From the NCBI RefSeq assembly GCF_040939455.1, contig NC_134112.1, forward strand, positions 68,031,001 through 68,095,000: a stretch of 64,000 nucleotides of DNA. The letters are read 5' to 3'. The notes below the pieces were generated by a model. The model was not told the DNA's origin. It searched no databases and saw only the letters and a list, made by a program, of their open reading frames with translations. This stretch comes from Microcebus murinus (Eukaryota > Chordata > Mammalia > Primates > Cheirogaleidae). The position numbers and the translations under genes are program-made. Below, piece by piece: positions 22,800-33,859 of this stretch; positions within the stretch are counted from its first letter, which is position 1, and the number at the start of each line of letters is the position of its first letter.

Positions 22800-24175
22800 G
22801 TTTACAAAAACAGATCAAATTGAGAATGCTGCCCGGCTCACCTGCATTGTGTGTACAACAGAAGATTTCATTAGGACAAATGGATAGTCAAATGATCTGT
22901 GATATTCCTGGAGGAAAGAACAGAATAAAGTTTCATTTGTTTGGGATTCTACACCATCTTCAGCATGAAAGTGATTTGTCTGAGAAGAGACTCAGGTTGT
23001 CAAAACCAACTTTATACTCAGACATAACAGGAAACATATTATATACATTAATATAACAGAATTGTAACTGGTAGCCATCTGCTTTATTTTTATGAACATG
23101 AAAATCATCTTTTTTCCCTATATTTTCTTTATAGACTAAGCCTGGTGTAAAATACCCAACTCCAAGCTACTCCTCTTCAGAATCTTATAATGTGTTTTAG
23201 ATGGTTAATAATATAGTTTAATAGTTAGATAGTTAATAATATAGTTTAGATAGTTAATAAATAGTTTTAATATTTTAGATAGTTACATTGAATAGAAAAA
23301 AATAAGGTGGCAAAAATTTAATGTTAGTTTATAGATTTGGCTAATCTCCAAGGTGTCTATTTTGAATATTAAAGGATTTTTAGCATTTTCCCAGAAAAAA
23401 ATCTATTTTTGAAGTTATCTATTTTAATAATCTAATAAAGTTGGACCTTTTTATACTATTTAATCTGAGCTTTATAGATTGGCTGCTAGAGAAAGCAGCT
23501 AGGGAACACATATTGTTTTAGCCAAGGAAATAGTCTCTAGAGAAAGAGAGGTCTTAGATTTTATCTTCTAATTCAAAGAAGGATTTATTTCTAATATAAA
23601 ATAGAATCTCCAACAAAAAATTTGCAAATAATCTTGAAGATGATTAAATTTCATGTGGCTCTTTGTTGCAAACACATGTCATATGATCATTTTAAATATG
23701 GGAAAGAGTTCATGAAAATGATTCTGTTACAGATATGCAACCTCGTAGGGCTTCTTTATGAAAACAATGGGTATCCCTACTGACAGGAAATTAAACTGGT
23801 CTTAGCGTGGGAACTCTGGTATTTTAGCCCTTGAGTCAACAAATGCAGATCCTTGCACACCTGACTAGCTTTTATAATCAGATCAAATATGCTTCAGTTT
23901 GGCTTTAATACCCCAAACTATTCATGCACACAGAGGGAGTAGAGGTTTTGAAAGGTTGTTAGATAATTTTGTTATTATAGATGATTAAAATGTATATTTC
24001 TGAACCACTCTGTAATCACTCTGTGGGCAAGAATTATCTAGATTGGTGTTTATTTTGCTACATCCCTAGTTTACCTTGTGAGCATACACAGTATGAAACA
24101 TGCTGAACTGAAGGCTACCATTCTCCACATATATATACTGTGTGATACAAGCAAAACTTGGGTCATATTGAAATC
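22800..24175. other. Mostly unique non-coding DNA
   Basis: No gene is seen. A 78-codon frame at 22820-23056 (+) has no recognised product. The stretch 23990-24110 may hold a decayed L2 3' end but is too diverged to call. An AT-rich tandem repeat inside is listed separately. Confidence 0.4.
23196..23286. repeat. AT-rich tandem repeat, about 21-bp unit
   Basis: Units close to 'ttagatagttaataatatagt' occur about four times with small indels between 23196 and 23286. Confidence 0.85.
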
Positions 24176-24181
24176 CATGAA

Positions 24182-24232
24182 GGCTGGGCATGGTGGCTCA
24201 TGCCTGTAATCACAACACTCTGGGAGGCTGAG
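24182..24232 (+). repeat. Alu head fragment, 51 bp
   Basis: 'ggctgggcatggtggctcat' continues through 'gcctgtaatcacaacactct' and 'gggaggctgag', which is the first ~50 bp of an Alu or 7SL-derived monomer. It stops abruptly at 24232 and has no body, no A tail and no clear target duplication. L2 sequence begins directly after it. Confidence 0.9.
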
Positions 24233-25035
24233 ATTGTAGAACTTTTGTTTTAATGAGGGAAGACAGACCATAAACAAATTAGTAAATATATCATATAGTA
24301 GGTGGTAAAAACCATTCTGTAGAAGAATAAAGCAGGGCAAAGGGAGATGAAGTACAGGGGTGGTGGGTGTGCTATTTTATGTGGGGTGGTTAGAGAAGAT
24401 TTCTGTAAGAAGACAATATAAGCAAAGACCTGAAGGAAATGAGGTAGACCCAGGCAGAAATCCCAGGGTAGTGGTTGTTGGGCAAAGAAAACACCAGGAG
24501 CAAAGGCCTCAGTATGTGGTAACATTTCCATTTCTACAGACGAAAAGATTGGGGAAGAAGAAAGAATAGATAATCGTGGCAGTCATAGAACTGGTGGGGG
24601 TGGTGCTGGGATTTGAACATTGGATTGCAGAGAGATGTAGGAAATATAAAGAAGATTTAGCTATATTTGGGGAAAGAGCCTTCTAGGCAAAGCCAAGACC
24701 CTTAAGAGAACACATCCTTGGTGTGTTGCAGGAATGACAGAGAAGTCAACGAGGTTGGGATGCAGGAATGCAGGGATGTCACTACATGAGATGAGGAGAT
24801 GAGGCCTGGAGATGGCACGGGGCAGAGGTGGGGGGAACAGATTGTGTCAGCTCTTGTAGTTTGTTGTAAGATCTTTACATGTTCTCCTAAGTGACAGTTT
24901 TGAGCAGAAGAGTAAATGACTTTATGTTTCCCAAAGATACTCTAGCTGCTGTGTGGAGAACATACTGGAGGGGTGGCAAGGATGCAAACAGGAAATCATT
25001 TAGTAAGCTAGGTCAGAGAAAAATTATTGTAGCTT
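24233..25035 (-). repeat. L2 LINE, antisense
   Basis: A long antisense L2 copy, with landmarks 'agaataaagcagggcaaagg', 'agcaaagacctgaaggaaat', 'accaggagcaaaggcctcag', 'gttctcctaagtgacagttt' and 'ctctagctgctgtgtggaga'. It is interrupted by a probable MIR near 24510-24640. Plus- and minus-strand frames of 69-93 codons inside it are shadows. Confidence 0.8.
24510..24640 (-). repeat. Probable MIR nested in L2, antisense
   Basis: 'tttccatttctacagacgaa', followed about 70 bp later by 'ggtgctgggatttgaacatt', fits the antisense MIR order (oligo 'attttacagatgagg' ... 'gagctgggatttgaaccc'). The surrounding L2 consensus resumes after it. Confidence 0.5.
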
Positions 25036-25039
25036 ATTC

Positions 25040-26030
25040 TAAGTTCTAGTAGAAAAATCATAATAATTATGTAGTCAAAGTAAACATGTTTGAATTGATT
25101 CCCTGAGAATAATGCGCCCATTTAAAATGTGCATTTTTTTTAACTTGAATGCTTCCAGTATCTTCCTGCTAGTACCATTTTCTGTTTGACTTAAGTAATC
25201 CTGCCTAGAAATTACTCACTCAGCTTTCATTTATACCAAGAATGCATGGTCAACATCCTAGACTCCTGTATTATATATTTGTGGAACATTGTATGTAAAT
25301 TTTTGTTGCAGCAAATTCTATTGTGTGTGGTTATTTTTAGAGAATGAAGTCATCTCAAGCCATGTTATCTATAAGACAGATTCTGGTCTTTTGGTGACAT
25401 TTTTACCAGTTGAAACATTTATACTCACATACATTAAAGATATATTGTGTTATTATCAGGAATAGTGTGGGTGACCCTACCAATTTAAGAGAGGTGAAAA
25501 TAGCAATTGGGAAAATATGCAAATGCAAGTTCCTATCTAATGCATCTGGAAGAAAATTGCCTTGAATTATTAAATTTTATGTATTATCTCACTTCACCAT
25601 TTGTTACTTATGTTTCATTTTCCTTAACTCAAAGTAACTGAATGATGTTAGATGGAGTAAAAAAATAAAAATCTCTGCTTCAGAGAATGTGAAGCATTTT
25701 TTCTAGTTATAGCAATATATACATGAGCATTATGACTTAAAAGACATGAATTATATGCATTTATTTTGAATCCTGTACATTATGGAGTTAAAACTACAAA
25801 GATTTTTTTAAAACAATTAGCACATTACAAGGATTAGGTATGATCCTGTATACAAACAGCTACATATTTGGTATAACATGCAAATAGAAATTGAATCCAA
25901 ACACAATAAACCATGATGAATATTTGCAGAAGGTGGAGCACTAGTCTGAATACATCTTGAAGTCATTATAATTATTATCTCTTATGTGTTCTGTGTAGCA
26001 CTGCAGCCTTTGATTGCATATGGTGTTTTT
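25040..26030. other. Unassigned AT-rich non-coding DNA
   Basis: There is no gene and no named repeat that I can support. Confidence 0.45.
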
Positions 26031-26033
26031 CTG

Positions 26034-26394
26034 TGTCAGTTCAGGCTGCTGTAACAAAGTACCATACACTGGGTGGCTTAAACAATGGACATATATTTCT
26101 CACAATTTTGGAGGCTGGGAAGTCTGAGATGAAGGCGCCAGCATGGTTGGGTTCTAGTGAGGGCCTTTTTCCTGGTCTGCACATGGCCATCTTCTCATTG
26201 TAGCCTCACATAGAAGAGAGCAGAGAAGCTAGCTCTTCAGTCTCTTTTTATAAGGGCACTAATCCCACTCATGAGGGCTTCACCTTGTTGACCTAAATAC
26301 CTCCTGAAGGCCCCATCTTCAAATACGCTCACATTGGGGCTTAGGTTTTTAATATATAAATTTCAGAGGTGACACAAACATCCAATCTATAGCA
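26034..26394 (-). mobile_element. MST-type LTR (ERVL-MaLR), antisense
   Basis: On the plus strand the sequence reads 'caggctgctgtaacaaagta', 'tgggtggcttaaacaatgg', 'ttctcacaattttggaggct', 'tataagggcactaatcccac', 'ggccccatcttcaaatacgc' and 'gacacaaacatccaatctat', which is a mammalian apparent LTR retrotransposon LTR (MSTA/MSTB group) in antisense. It is a solo LTR, with no internal region on either side. Confidence 0.88.
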
Positions 26395-26900
26395 GTGCTT
26401 TTTGAAGTAAGGATTTTATCAAAATGGTTTGGATAACACTAAGTTTGACAGAGGTAAACAAATTGCAGCAAGACTTTTCCAGTTTTTGATATACTAATGT
26501 GCCCTGAGATTCTTCCATATGGGAGGGGGTTGTAATATGTAGGCCACCTCAAACTTAATTAATTAATACCCCTATTTCAGGAACTGTCTGATAGAACTGA
26601 TGTTCTGAGGCACACCAATTAGGAAATGTTGCTTTAGAGTATGAACTCTCAACACTATTTCTTTCCCTACCCTAAAATGGTTACCGAGCACTGTAATTTT
26701 ATTATTTTGCATGTCTGCATACTTTTGTTATTCTTTTAAAACTATTTCCCTGATTATCTAATACATGGTTTAGGACAATTGGGAAACAGAGAATTTTGTT
26801 CACAGCATAAACAAAATAAAATTTAGAAGGATTCAATAAGTTAAATGTAAAAAAAAAAAAAGTTAAACTGAAAATTACCACCACTACCACCAAAAGCATG
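26395..26900. other. Unassigned non-coding DNA
   Basis: No gene is seen. A 12-A run occurs at 26850-26861. Confidence 0.4.
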
Positions 26901-26904
26901 AATG

Positions 26905-27480
26905 TTTATTAAATTTTCTGATTAGGATATGTGAATTTTCTAAGCTTAAAGACAATCAAGAAGAAATCAATGAATAGAATTTGGATAGATGAGGGTTCAT
27001 TAGTAACTAAAACTCCACAAATTACAAAAAAAGGGGGGATATAACCAAAATCATAAGGCAAACAATAACATAAGAAAACAATGACACCAAATATGACAAA
27101 GGGTTTACATATCTTCAACAAGACATTGATCTGAAATAATATAAACCAATAACAAATACACAAAGACCTCAATAGATAGATGGCAAAAGATAAGAACTGA
27201 TAATTTTACCACAAAGGAAATAATCCATATATACTTTATTCAATATTACAGGTGTAATCAAGACAATAATGAGACACCATTTTGTGCTTGCCTATCTAAT
27301 TAGCAAAGATTTTTTAAAACATGAAAGTATCCACTGTTGTTAAAGATGGGGTGAAATGAGCCCCTTCTGATGCGGGATTCACAAACTGTTATACTCACTT
27401 TTAAAATGACATAAGAAAGAAATTCATATCTTCCGACCCAATATCATCACTCCTAGCAATGTATCATAAAGAAATAGTTC
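26905..27480 (+). repeat. Old L1-clade LINE fragment (HAL1/L1ME-like), 3' ORF2 region
   Basis: Decayed landmarks of the L1 ORF2 C-terminal coding region occur in order: 'agacctcaatagatagatgg', 'taatgagacaccattttgtg', 'cctatctaattagcaaagat', 'aaagatggggtgaaatga' and 'caatatcatcactcctagca'. Divergence is high, and no open frame survives on the sense strand. Confidence 0.7.
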
Positions 27481-27484
27481 CCTC

Positions 27485-27875
27485 TTTCAACAAGTCCTGT
27501 TGGCTTTACTGCCAAGATAACTAACTCCAGATTCCAACCACCTCTCAGCATCTTCACTCCTCTCACATTAGTAGTGTAAGCTGCCAGCCTCGCTCAGCAG
27601 CACTACTATAAGAGCTTGCTAAGGAGTCTCAAGTATTTCATACTTCTCCCACCTTCCCACTCATCTATAATCTGTTTTTCACACAGCAATAAGATTCATC
27701 TTTCAAAGTGCAAATTATATATCATATCATCCCTGGTCAAATCCTCCACATTTGCTTCCCATTTACTAATTTCAAACTCCTTATCATGGCCTCCAGTTTT
27801 CTCTATGACTTTGCCCCATTTCCTCTAAACCCAATGTTCTCTAACTTCCTCCTTTGTTCCTTGTTCAGAACCGAG
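27485..27875 (+). repeat. L2/CR1-clade LINE, sense, post-RT region
   Basis: 'caacaagtcctgttggcttt', 'ccaccatctc'-like blocks, 'cacacagcaataagattcat', 'aattatatatcatatcatcc' and 'caaactccttatcatggcct' follow the L2 order. The frame is destroyed. A 70-80 codon plus-strand frame at 27616-27950 is only a fragment of chance openness. Confidence 0.75.
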
Positions 27876-27896
27876 GGCAGGGGTAATTTCATTGGT

Positions 27897-28425
27897 CAGA
27901 TTTTTTTTTTTTTTATTTCAAGCAATAAAAACAGAATTGTTGTAGCTTAAGCACAAATAGGGAATTTATTATTTATGAAAACCAAACTATGAAAGGCTTT
28001 GCAAATAAATGAATAGAACCTGAGACACGAAGGGAATCGTGTCTTGCTTCTATTGTTTCTCTATCTTTCCATGTCAGGTTCTCCTGTTACAATTTGACAT
28101 CGTGTAGAAGGCAGGATCCATGGCCGTTTACCTCTGTTGGTTTCATATCTTACATGTTCTTTCTCAGAAAAGAATTTCTCCTTATTCCGATTAGAAAAAC
28201 CCAGGAAAAGAATCCTGAATGACTTACCTCTGGCAAGGTACCCACCTGTGGTAGGGCACAGAAGGGGGCTGTGTAAAAATAGCACTGCTCCTTTTTGGAG
28301 CGTATGTTAGGGCAGGAACTGGGGGAAGAAGGATAGCTCCCAAAGGGAGGCAAGGGCCACTATTCCCGGAATAATGGAAGAGAAATGTTGGGTAGTCAAA
28401 GCTATTAATGACTATTACACTCATT
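27897..28425 (-). repeat. Interspersed repeat of unassigned family, antisense (probable)
   Basis: A T-rich start (27900-27916) leads into 'agaattgttgtagcttaagc' and 'aaatagggaatttattattt', followed by roughly 450 bp ending near 28420. I remember this lead sequence as recurrent in mammalian genomes but cannot name the family. Minus-strand frames of 66-74 codons at 28061-28424 overlap each other and are not gene-like. Confidence 0.45.
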
Positions 28426-28995
28426 TATCTATGTGTATGGAAAAATATACTTAGAAACTTTGATTGGAATCCAATGTTTGTGGAACCAATGACATTCAGG
28501 AGGAGGTGGTGTCACAAAACTTCTTTGCCTGTGCTTCATCACACTTGAAGATTGTGTTCTTTCAATTATCTCCCATTCTGTCTAGCATTTTCAAGTTATG
28601 CTATCTATGTGGCATGCCTCACTTTCTTTGTCCCCATCCTTCTACTTAAAAATCTCACTGCCTCCACAAAGTGTCATTGTAAGTATTTGCTTTATTTTTG
28701 TCAGACACATTGAGTGAAAAGAAGCAATATCTTAGAGTTTGCAATCCCCTTTCCCCCATCATTGATTAAAGCCCTGCAATCTGGCTTCAGTTTTTGGGGA
28801 AAAAAATCATACTTTTAAAAGTTTACTGATCTCTTTATCACCCTACCATTTTAAATATTTACCACAAGCTCTCAATAAATGGACAGTCAAGAATAAGAGA
28901 AATAAATTAGTTGTCATGTCAAACTAGTAGGACTGCAGAGGTAAAAAAAAAAAAATCTGAAGAATCAAAATGAACAAGGGATTATTAATACTTAA
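28426..28995. other. Unassigned non-coding DNA
   Basis: No gene or named repeat is seen. There is a short A run at 28942-28954. Confidence 0.4.
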
Positions 28996-28999
28996 AATA

Positions 29000-29147
29000 T
29001 AATTACCTGAGGTACTTGTTAAGAAGCAAATTCCTGGACCTCTTCTCCCATCAAACCTGAATCAGAATATCCGGGGGATGAGTTCCAGGATTCCATATTT
29101 GTATTAGATTTCCAGGAGATTCTTATATGCACATTGATATTAAAACA
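29000..29147 (+). mobile_element. MER5-like hAT DNA transposon
   Basis: 'aattacctgaggtacttgtt', 'aagaagcaaattcctggacc', 'caaacctgaatcagaatatc' and 'ccaggagattcttatatgca' match the internal order of the MER5/Charlie group. Both terminal inverted repeats are degraded. Confidence 0.75.
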
Positions 29148-29269
29148 AACAACCCACTTAAACCAAGAGCTGAATAAAGAGCAAGAAAAATAGGATGAAG
29201 TTATGAGCAAGTCAAGAGCTAATTAAGAATTTACATTAGGGATCATATATACTCTTCTTCTACCACATA

Positions 29270-30235
29270 ATGTTCCTCTTTGGTGTGGTCTGAGATACCT
29301 CACTGCACTGAAGGCAGTTCTTGGAGGGATAGAATTAATCCAAAGAAAGCTTGGGAGTTGTCAGTTGAAGGTTGTTAAAAATGGATGCTTATGATGAGAG
29401 AAAGTTTGCTACATCATGTGTAGCTTCAAAGGAGCAGGTAATCAGTTCTTTTGTGGATATATTTGTCAATGAGACATCTGAGTGGGGCTATTGGTAGTCT
29501 GAGGCTTAGGGGACAGATTTAGACTAAACATTGAGATTTGGGATCCATAAGTGTATACTTGCATGAAGTCATGGGTTAGATGGGACCTCCCAGAAGAGTG
29601 TAGGAAAAAAATAGTGCCTGGTGTAGCATCTTAGAGACACCACTGTATGATTGGCAGGTGGGAGAAGAGGAGTTATCTGAAGCAGGTGAATGATGAGTGA
29701 AGTCTAAGAATCAGGGATGAGAGCCATTGCTGACAGATTGGTGGGAGTGTCAGGAAGTGTGTAGTTAACAGTGTGAAATGTTACAGAGAGATCAGGTAAT
29801 ACAGGCTGAAAGTAAGTTATTGGACTTGGTTTTAGATCTTTAACAAGAACAGTTTTGATGGTGTGCAAGAGCAAGACAGATTTTTGTAAATTGAAGAAAA
29901 AGTGGGGGAGAAAATAAAGTCAGAATACAACAACTCTTTCTAGAAGATTGAGGTAGAGAAGTAAGATGTGATAAACAGGAAGAAAGAAGCAAGGTGGCTT
30001 CGTAACATGGGGTATGGGTGCTCCAAAAAAGCAGGGAGCCCAAGGGGAGGGAAAGGTAGAAGGAAATGGTTGGAGCAAGTTTTCATGATGGGTCATCACA
30101 GAGAACGCAGGGAAGGGACAGGCTTTTGTAGAAGAAGGCTTCTTCATTTTGATATAGAAGCAAAGAAACAAGGATGTGTGTAGTGGAGGTACATTTTCAG
30201 GGAGTCTGAATGAGAAGAGAAAGATGCCTTTGTTC
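29270..30235 (-). repeat. L2 LINE, antisense, reverse transcriptase region
   Basis: Antisense L2 blocks run almost continuously: 'gtcaatgagacatctgagtg', 'gatttgggatccataagtg', 'gaaatgttacagagagatca', 'tctttaacaagaacagtttt' and 'gggacaggcttttgtag'. The longest open frame in the window (143 codons, 29920-30351, minus) overlaps this. It lies on the LINE sense strand but does not read as a reverse transcriptase, because indels have moved the frame. Confidence 0.75.
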
Positions 30236-30239
30236 ACAC

Positions 30240-31510
30240 TTAATAATCTCATCTTGTGGTAAACCAGCACTATATTTCTATGATGGGAGTCAAGACATTT
30301 CAGTTTATTGGAAAGTAGGTGACTAGATTTTCTCCTTCTCATCCCCACCACTGGATCACGACAGTATCTTTTGTGGGGATTTTGCCATGATTTTAGTTAC
30401 ATAGTCTTAGCATCCAATAATGTAATCAGGAAGATGGTGTAATATATAGGGAAATATGGACATGAATATTCTGCACATTTTCATGGAAGAAAATGTATTA
30501 AGCAGGCATATCTGAAACATCTTTTTAATTTTATTTTGAAAAATTTATTGCAATGGAACTTAAGTTTTGTTTGGGGAAAGAGTACTAACTAAACCAACTA
30601 AAGAGTTGAACCAACTAAAGAGTTAATATTTTAGTAGAGTAGGTCAGAGTAATTTCTCTTTTCACTGATAAACCATGAAACATTTAAGAGATTGGTAACA
30701 CTCTTTGGACTCCTCCAGCTAACCCAGAGCCTGAAGTTGGACTAGACTAATTTTTCCTTCCAGCTGAAGCATTCCAATGTTTAAGAAGACTGAACATCTT
30801 TATTTAGGTTAAAGGCATAGCATGGTGCCCTTCATGGGTAGAATTTTAGCAACAAAATGATTTTACTAATGATGGATAACTGCTATTTTATTGTCAATGT
30901 ATCGTGTAGAGATTGGCAATGACAATCATACTTTGGAATGATTGGTGTAAAGACAGAAAAAGCCATAGAGACAAATTTGTCTAGATTTGTCCAAAAGAAA
31001 CACACAGCTAAGTTATAATGTTTAGAAAAAAAGAGAAAGAATGAAAGAAAGAAAGAAAAGAGGAAAGAAACCGAGTGAACTGTATGTAGGCCAAATAGGA
31101 TTATCTTCTTAATGATGCTAATGTGAATTACTTTTAATAGGATTAAATCTCCTGGGTTTAGAGTAATAGAGAGAATCATCTTGGCTATTTAAACAGAAGG
31201 TGCCTAAGTGGTGTATAAGGTTTCTAAATAATATTAGTATTCTATAGGTAAAGTAGTTGCTGGACATAATTAAAAGTCATCATTTGAAATTGGAAATTAT
31301 GTTCATATTTAATATTTACCTTGCTTCCTTTATATCAAATTATTATTTTTTGAGAAATGATAGGAAACTTTGGCTAAAATGTTACTACACAGCATCATCC
31401 TGTGCAGTGTGACACATTGGAGTATATTATTCATGAATCATTTTTCAATAGGGGCCCTAAAAATGGATTAAAAATCTACTAGATGTTAGTATAATAAGAA
31501 TTTAGAATAT
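30240..31510. other. Unassigned non-coding DNA
   Basis: No gene is seen. A 17-bp tandem duplication ('aaccaactaaagagttg' followed by the same unit) occurs at about 30592-30625. A (GAAA)n tract is listed separately. Confidence 0.45.
31025..31071. repeat. (GAAA)n purine-rich simple repeat
   Basis: The tract is an imperfect GAAA array with an A-rich lead-in. Confidence 0.9.
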
Positions 31511-31514
31511 GAAA

Positions 31515-32050
31515 AAATGGTATTTCAAATATCAGGGAAAAATAGATAATTCAATAAATGGTGTTGGGATAATTGACTATTTGGGAAAAGATTATTTCCT
31601 TATCTTACATGTGCCAAGAATTTCTGATAAATTAGCTATTATATGTAAATAAAAATAGATATCAATTTTGATATAATCTTGGGGTAAAGAAGACCTTTCT
31701 AAGCATGATTCTCATGATTTCCAAGTCAAAAATCATTAAAAAAAAGATTTGACCATATAACCTAAAAGTTTCTGCTGTCAAATACAATAAAAATTTTGAA
31801 TATAAATGTTACAGACTGAGAGAGAATATTGCATTGTTTATAAGAGGATTAATATTCTTAGTATATAAATAGCTTTTAAAAAAGAACAAATCAATCTCCC
31901 CTCTGGCAAATCACCCTAATAGGAAAATAAGCAACTTATAAAAAAATACTAATTGCCAACAAATAAGACACCATTATTCACCTTTCAAATGACAGAGATG
32001 AAGTAAAAGGTGTCAGAGTGAGGGGAACCAGACACTCTCATTCAGTGAGA
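31515..32050 (+). repeat. L1ME-type LINE-1, ORF2 fragment (left part of split element)
   Basis: 'ataaatggtgttgggataat', 'tttctaagcatgattctcat', 'ctctggcaaatcaccctaat', 'aataagacaccattattcac' and 'gaaccagacactctcattca' are the L1 ORF2 C-terminal landmarks. The element is cut at about 32050 and continues at about 32510. Confidence 0.8.
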
Positions 32051-32508
32051 ACACTGGTGATGTTCGCATGGTGGACATTGGATGCTGTGGCTCATGTCCT
32101 CGTCTAATGGAGCACTTACTGATCCAGCTGCTGGGGCGTCTCATCTACAGGGATTCAGGGATTGCCTCAGTGGAAAAAAGTTTCATACAAAGACACATTG
32201 CTTCCTAGGTGGCCCACATCCAGTGGTTGATCAATGTAGAAATTTAAATCCTTGGTCATTTCAGCCCAACTGAGGAAAATTCTGAAGAGCCATTGTACCT
32301 CCAAAGCTCCCAGTGGAGTCAGCTGAGGAATACTGTTCATTGCAGGTCCACTGCTGCCTCTGCCCAATCCCTTACCCTTCCACAGAAATTGATTTTAAGA
32401 GATCTTGTTAATAAGCATCCAGTACACTAATCTCCATTTCAGAATTTGCTGCCTGGGAAATCAAACCTGCTACAATTGTAATTTCTATAACTTGTTTTGT
32501 TTTGTTTT
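32051..32508. repeat. Unassigned repeat inserted in an L1ME element
   Basis: About 450 bp of non-L1 sequence separates two collinear parts of one L1. Its last part, 'ctaatctccatttcagaatt' then 'tgcctgggaaatcaaacctg', looks like the end of an old LTR or similar repeat that I cannot name. It finishes with a (TTTTG)n run at about 32492-32508. It carries no gene. Confidence 0.6.
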
Positions 32509-32990
32509 GAGGGCAAACAGGTTATGAGTGTCAAAAGACTTAAATATAGCTTGCCATTTGATTCAGAAGTTCCATTTCTAAAAACTTAATCATGAATGTG
32601 AGCAAAGTTGTATCTTTAAGGATGCTCATTACAGCATAATTGATGATACAGAAACTGTATAGACAACCTACAGTGGCGAGCTGTTGGATACTGGCAAAAT
32701 TGTTTCAACCATACAATTATCATGAGGTCATGAAAAATGATACTGTGGAAGAATATTTAATAAAGTAGAAAAATACTTATAGTATGTAAAAATAACAGGT
32801 TTCTAAAAAGTGTATTTAACATAATCTCTATTTTTTCAAAGTATGTATCAGTGCATATAAACAAGAAAACATATTAAGTATCCTTGGTTTATTCTGAGTG
32901 GTATTATATATCATTTTTATTTTTCTTTGTGGTCTACAAATTTTCTGCAATAATCAGAAGCGTCTTATAAATTTAGGGAAAAAGCATGTA
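32509..32990 (+). repeat. L1ME-type LINE-1, 3' end (right part of split element)
   Basis: The L1 consensus resumes with 'gatggatattt'-like decayed blocks: 'atttgattcagaagttccat', 'gatgctcattacagcataat', 'gtggaagaatatttaataaa' and the typical 3' end 'tttctttgtggtctacaaat' and 'tttctgcaataatcagaag'. Position and strand make it the continuation of 31515-32050. Confidence 0.8.
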
Positions 32991-33017
32991 TATTTTATTG
33001 TTTTTAAAGTAAATTTT

Positions 33018-33855
33018 ATCGCTGGGATGAAAGCCCACCTGGTCACAACAAATTATTTTTTTGATGTGCAGTTGAATTCAATTTGCTAAGATTTTATTGA
33101 GAATTTTTGCATCTATATTCATAAGAGATATCAGTCTGTAGTTTTCTTTTTTTGTTGTGTCCTTTCCTGGCTTTGGTATCAAGGTGATAATGGCTTCATA
33201 GAATGAGTTGGGAAGGATTCCATCCTTCTCAATGCTGTAGAATAATTTATGCAGTATAGGTACCAGTCCTTCTTTGTAGGTTTGGTAAAATTTGAGTGTG
33301 AACCCATCTGGTCTGGGTTTTTTTTATTGGAAAACTTTTTATTGTTGCTTCAATCTCAATGCTTGATATTGGTCTGTTCAGGAATTCTATTTCTTCCTGA
33401 TTGAGCCTAAGGAGGTTGTGTGTTTCTAGGAATTTATCCATTTCCTCCATGTTTTCAAACTTTGGGGCATGGAGATTTTTATAGTTTTCAAAGATAATGT
33501 TGTATATTTCTGTGGTATCAGTTGTGAGTTCTTTTTCATTTTTAATTGAGCTTATGAAACTCCTTTCCTTTCTATTTCTGGTCAATCTAGCAAGAGGCCT
33601 GTCAATTTTATCTTTCCAAAGAGATAACTTTTTGTTTAATTAATCTTCCATATAGTTCTTTTGTTCTCAATTTCATTTAGTTTTGCTCTTATATTGGTTA
33701 TTTCTTTTCTTCTGCTGGGTTTAGGATTGGTTTGCTCTTTCTTTTCCAGTTCTTTGAGACAATTCATTAATTCGTGGATTTGTGATCTTTTTGTCTTTTG
33801 GATGTGGGGATTTAAAGCTATGAGTTTTCCTCTCAGGACAGCTTTTGAAATGAAA
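33018..33855 (-). repeat. L1 LINE-1 ORF2 fragment, antisense
   Basis: The minus strand encodes a piece of L1 ORF2 between the endonuclease and reverse transcriptase regions. The best frame is 33247-33585, 112 codons, with the L1-type stretches [20 protein letters not shown] and [20 protein letters not shown]. Frames are broken on both sides, and 33301-33330 shows a T-run frameshift. Both the 5' end and the 3' end of the element are missing. It is less diverged than the other L1 pieces here, so it is a younger insertion. Confidence 0.95.
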
Positions 33856-33859
33856 TGTT

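Noticed and set aside
29920..30351. 143-codon minus-strand open frame, the longest in the window
   Set aside because: It overlaps an antisense L2 fragment and carries no reverse transcriptase motifs or other domain. This length is expected by chance in 64 kb of DNA.
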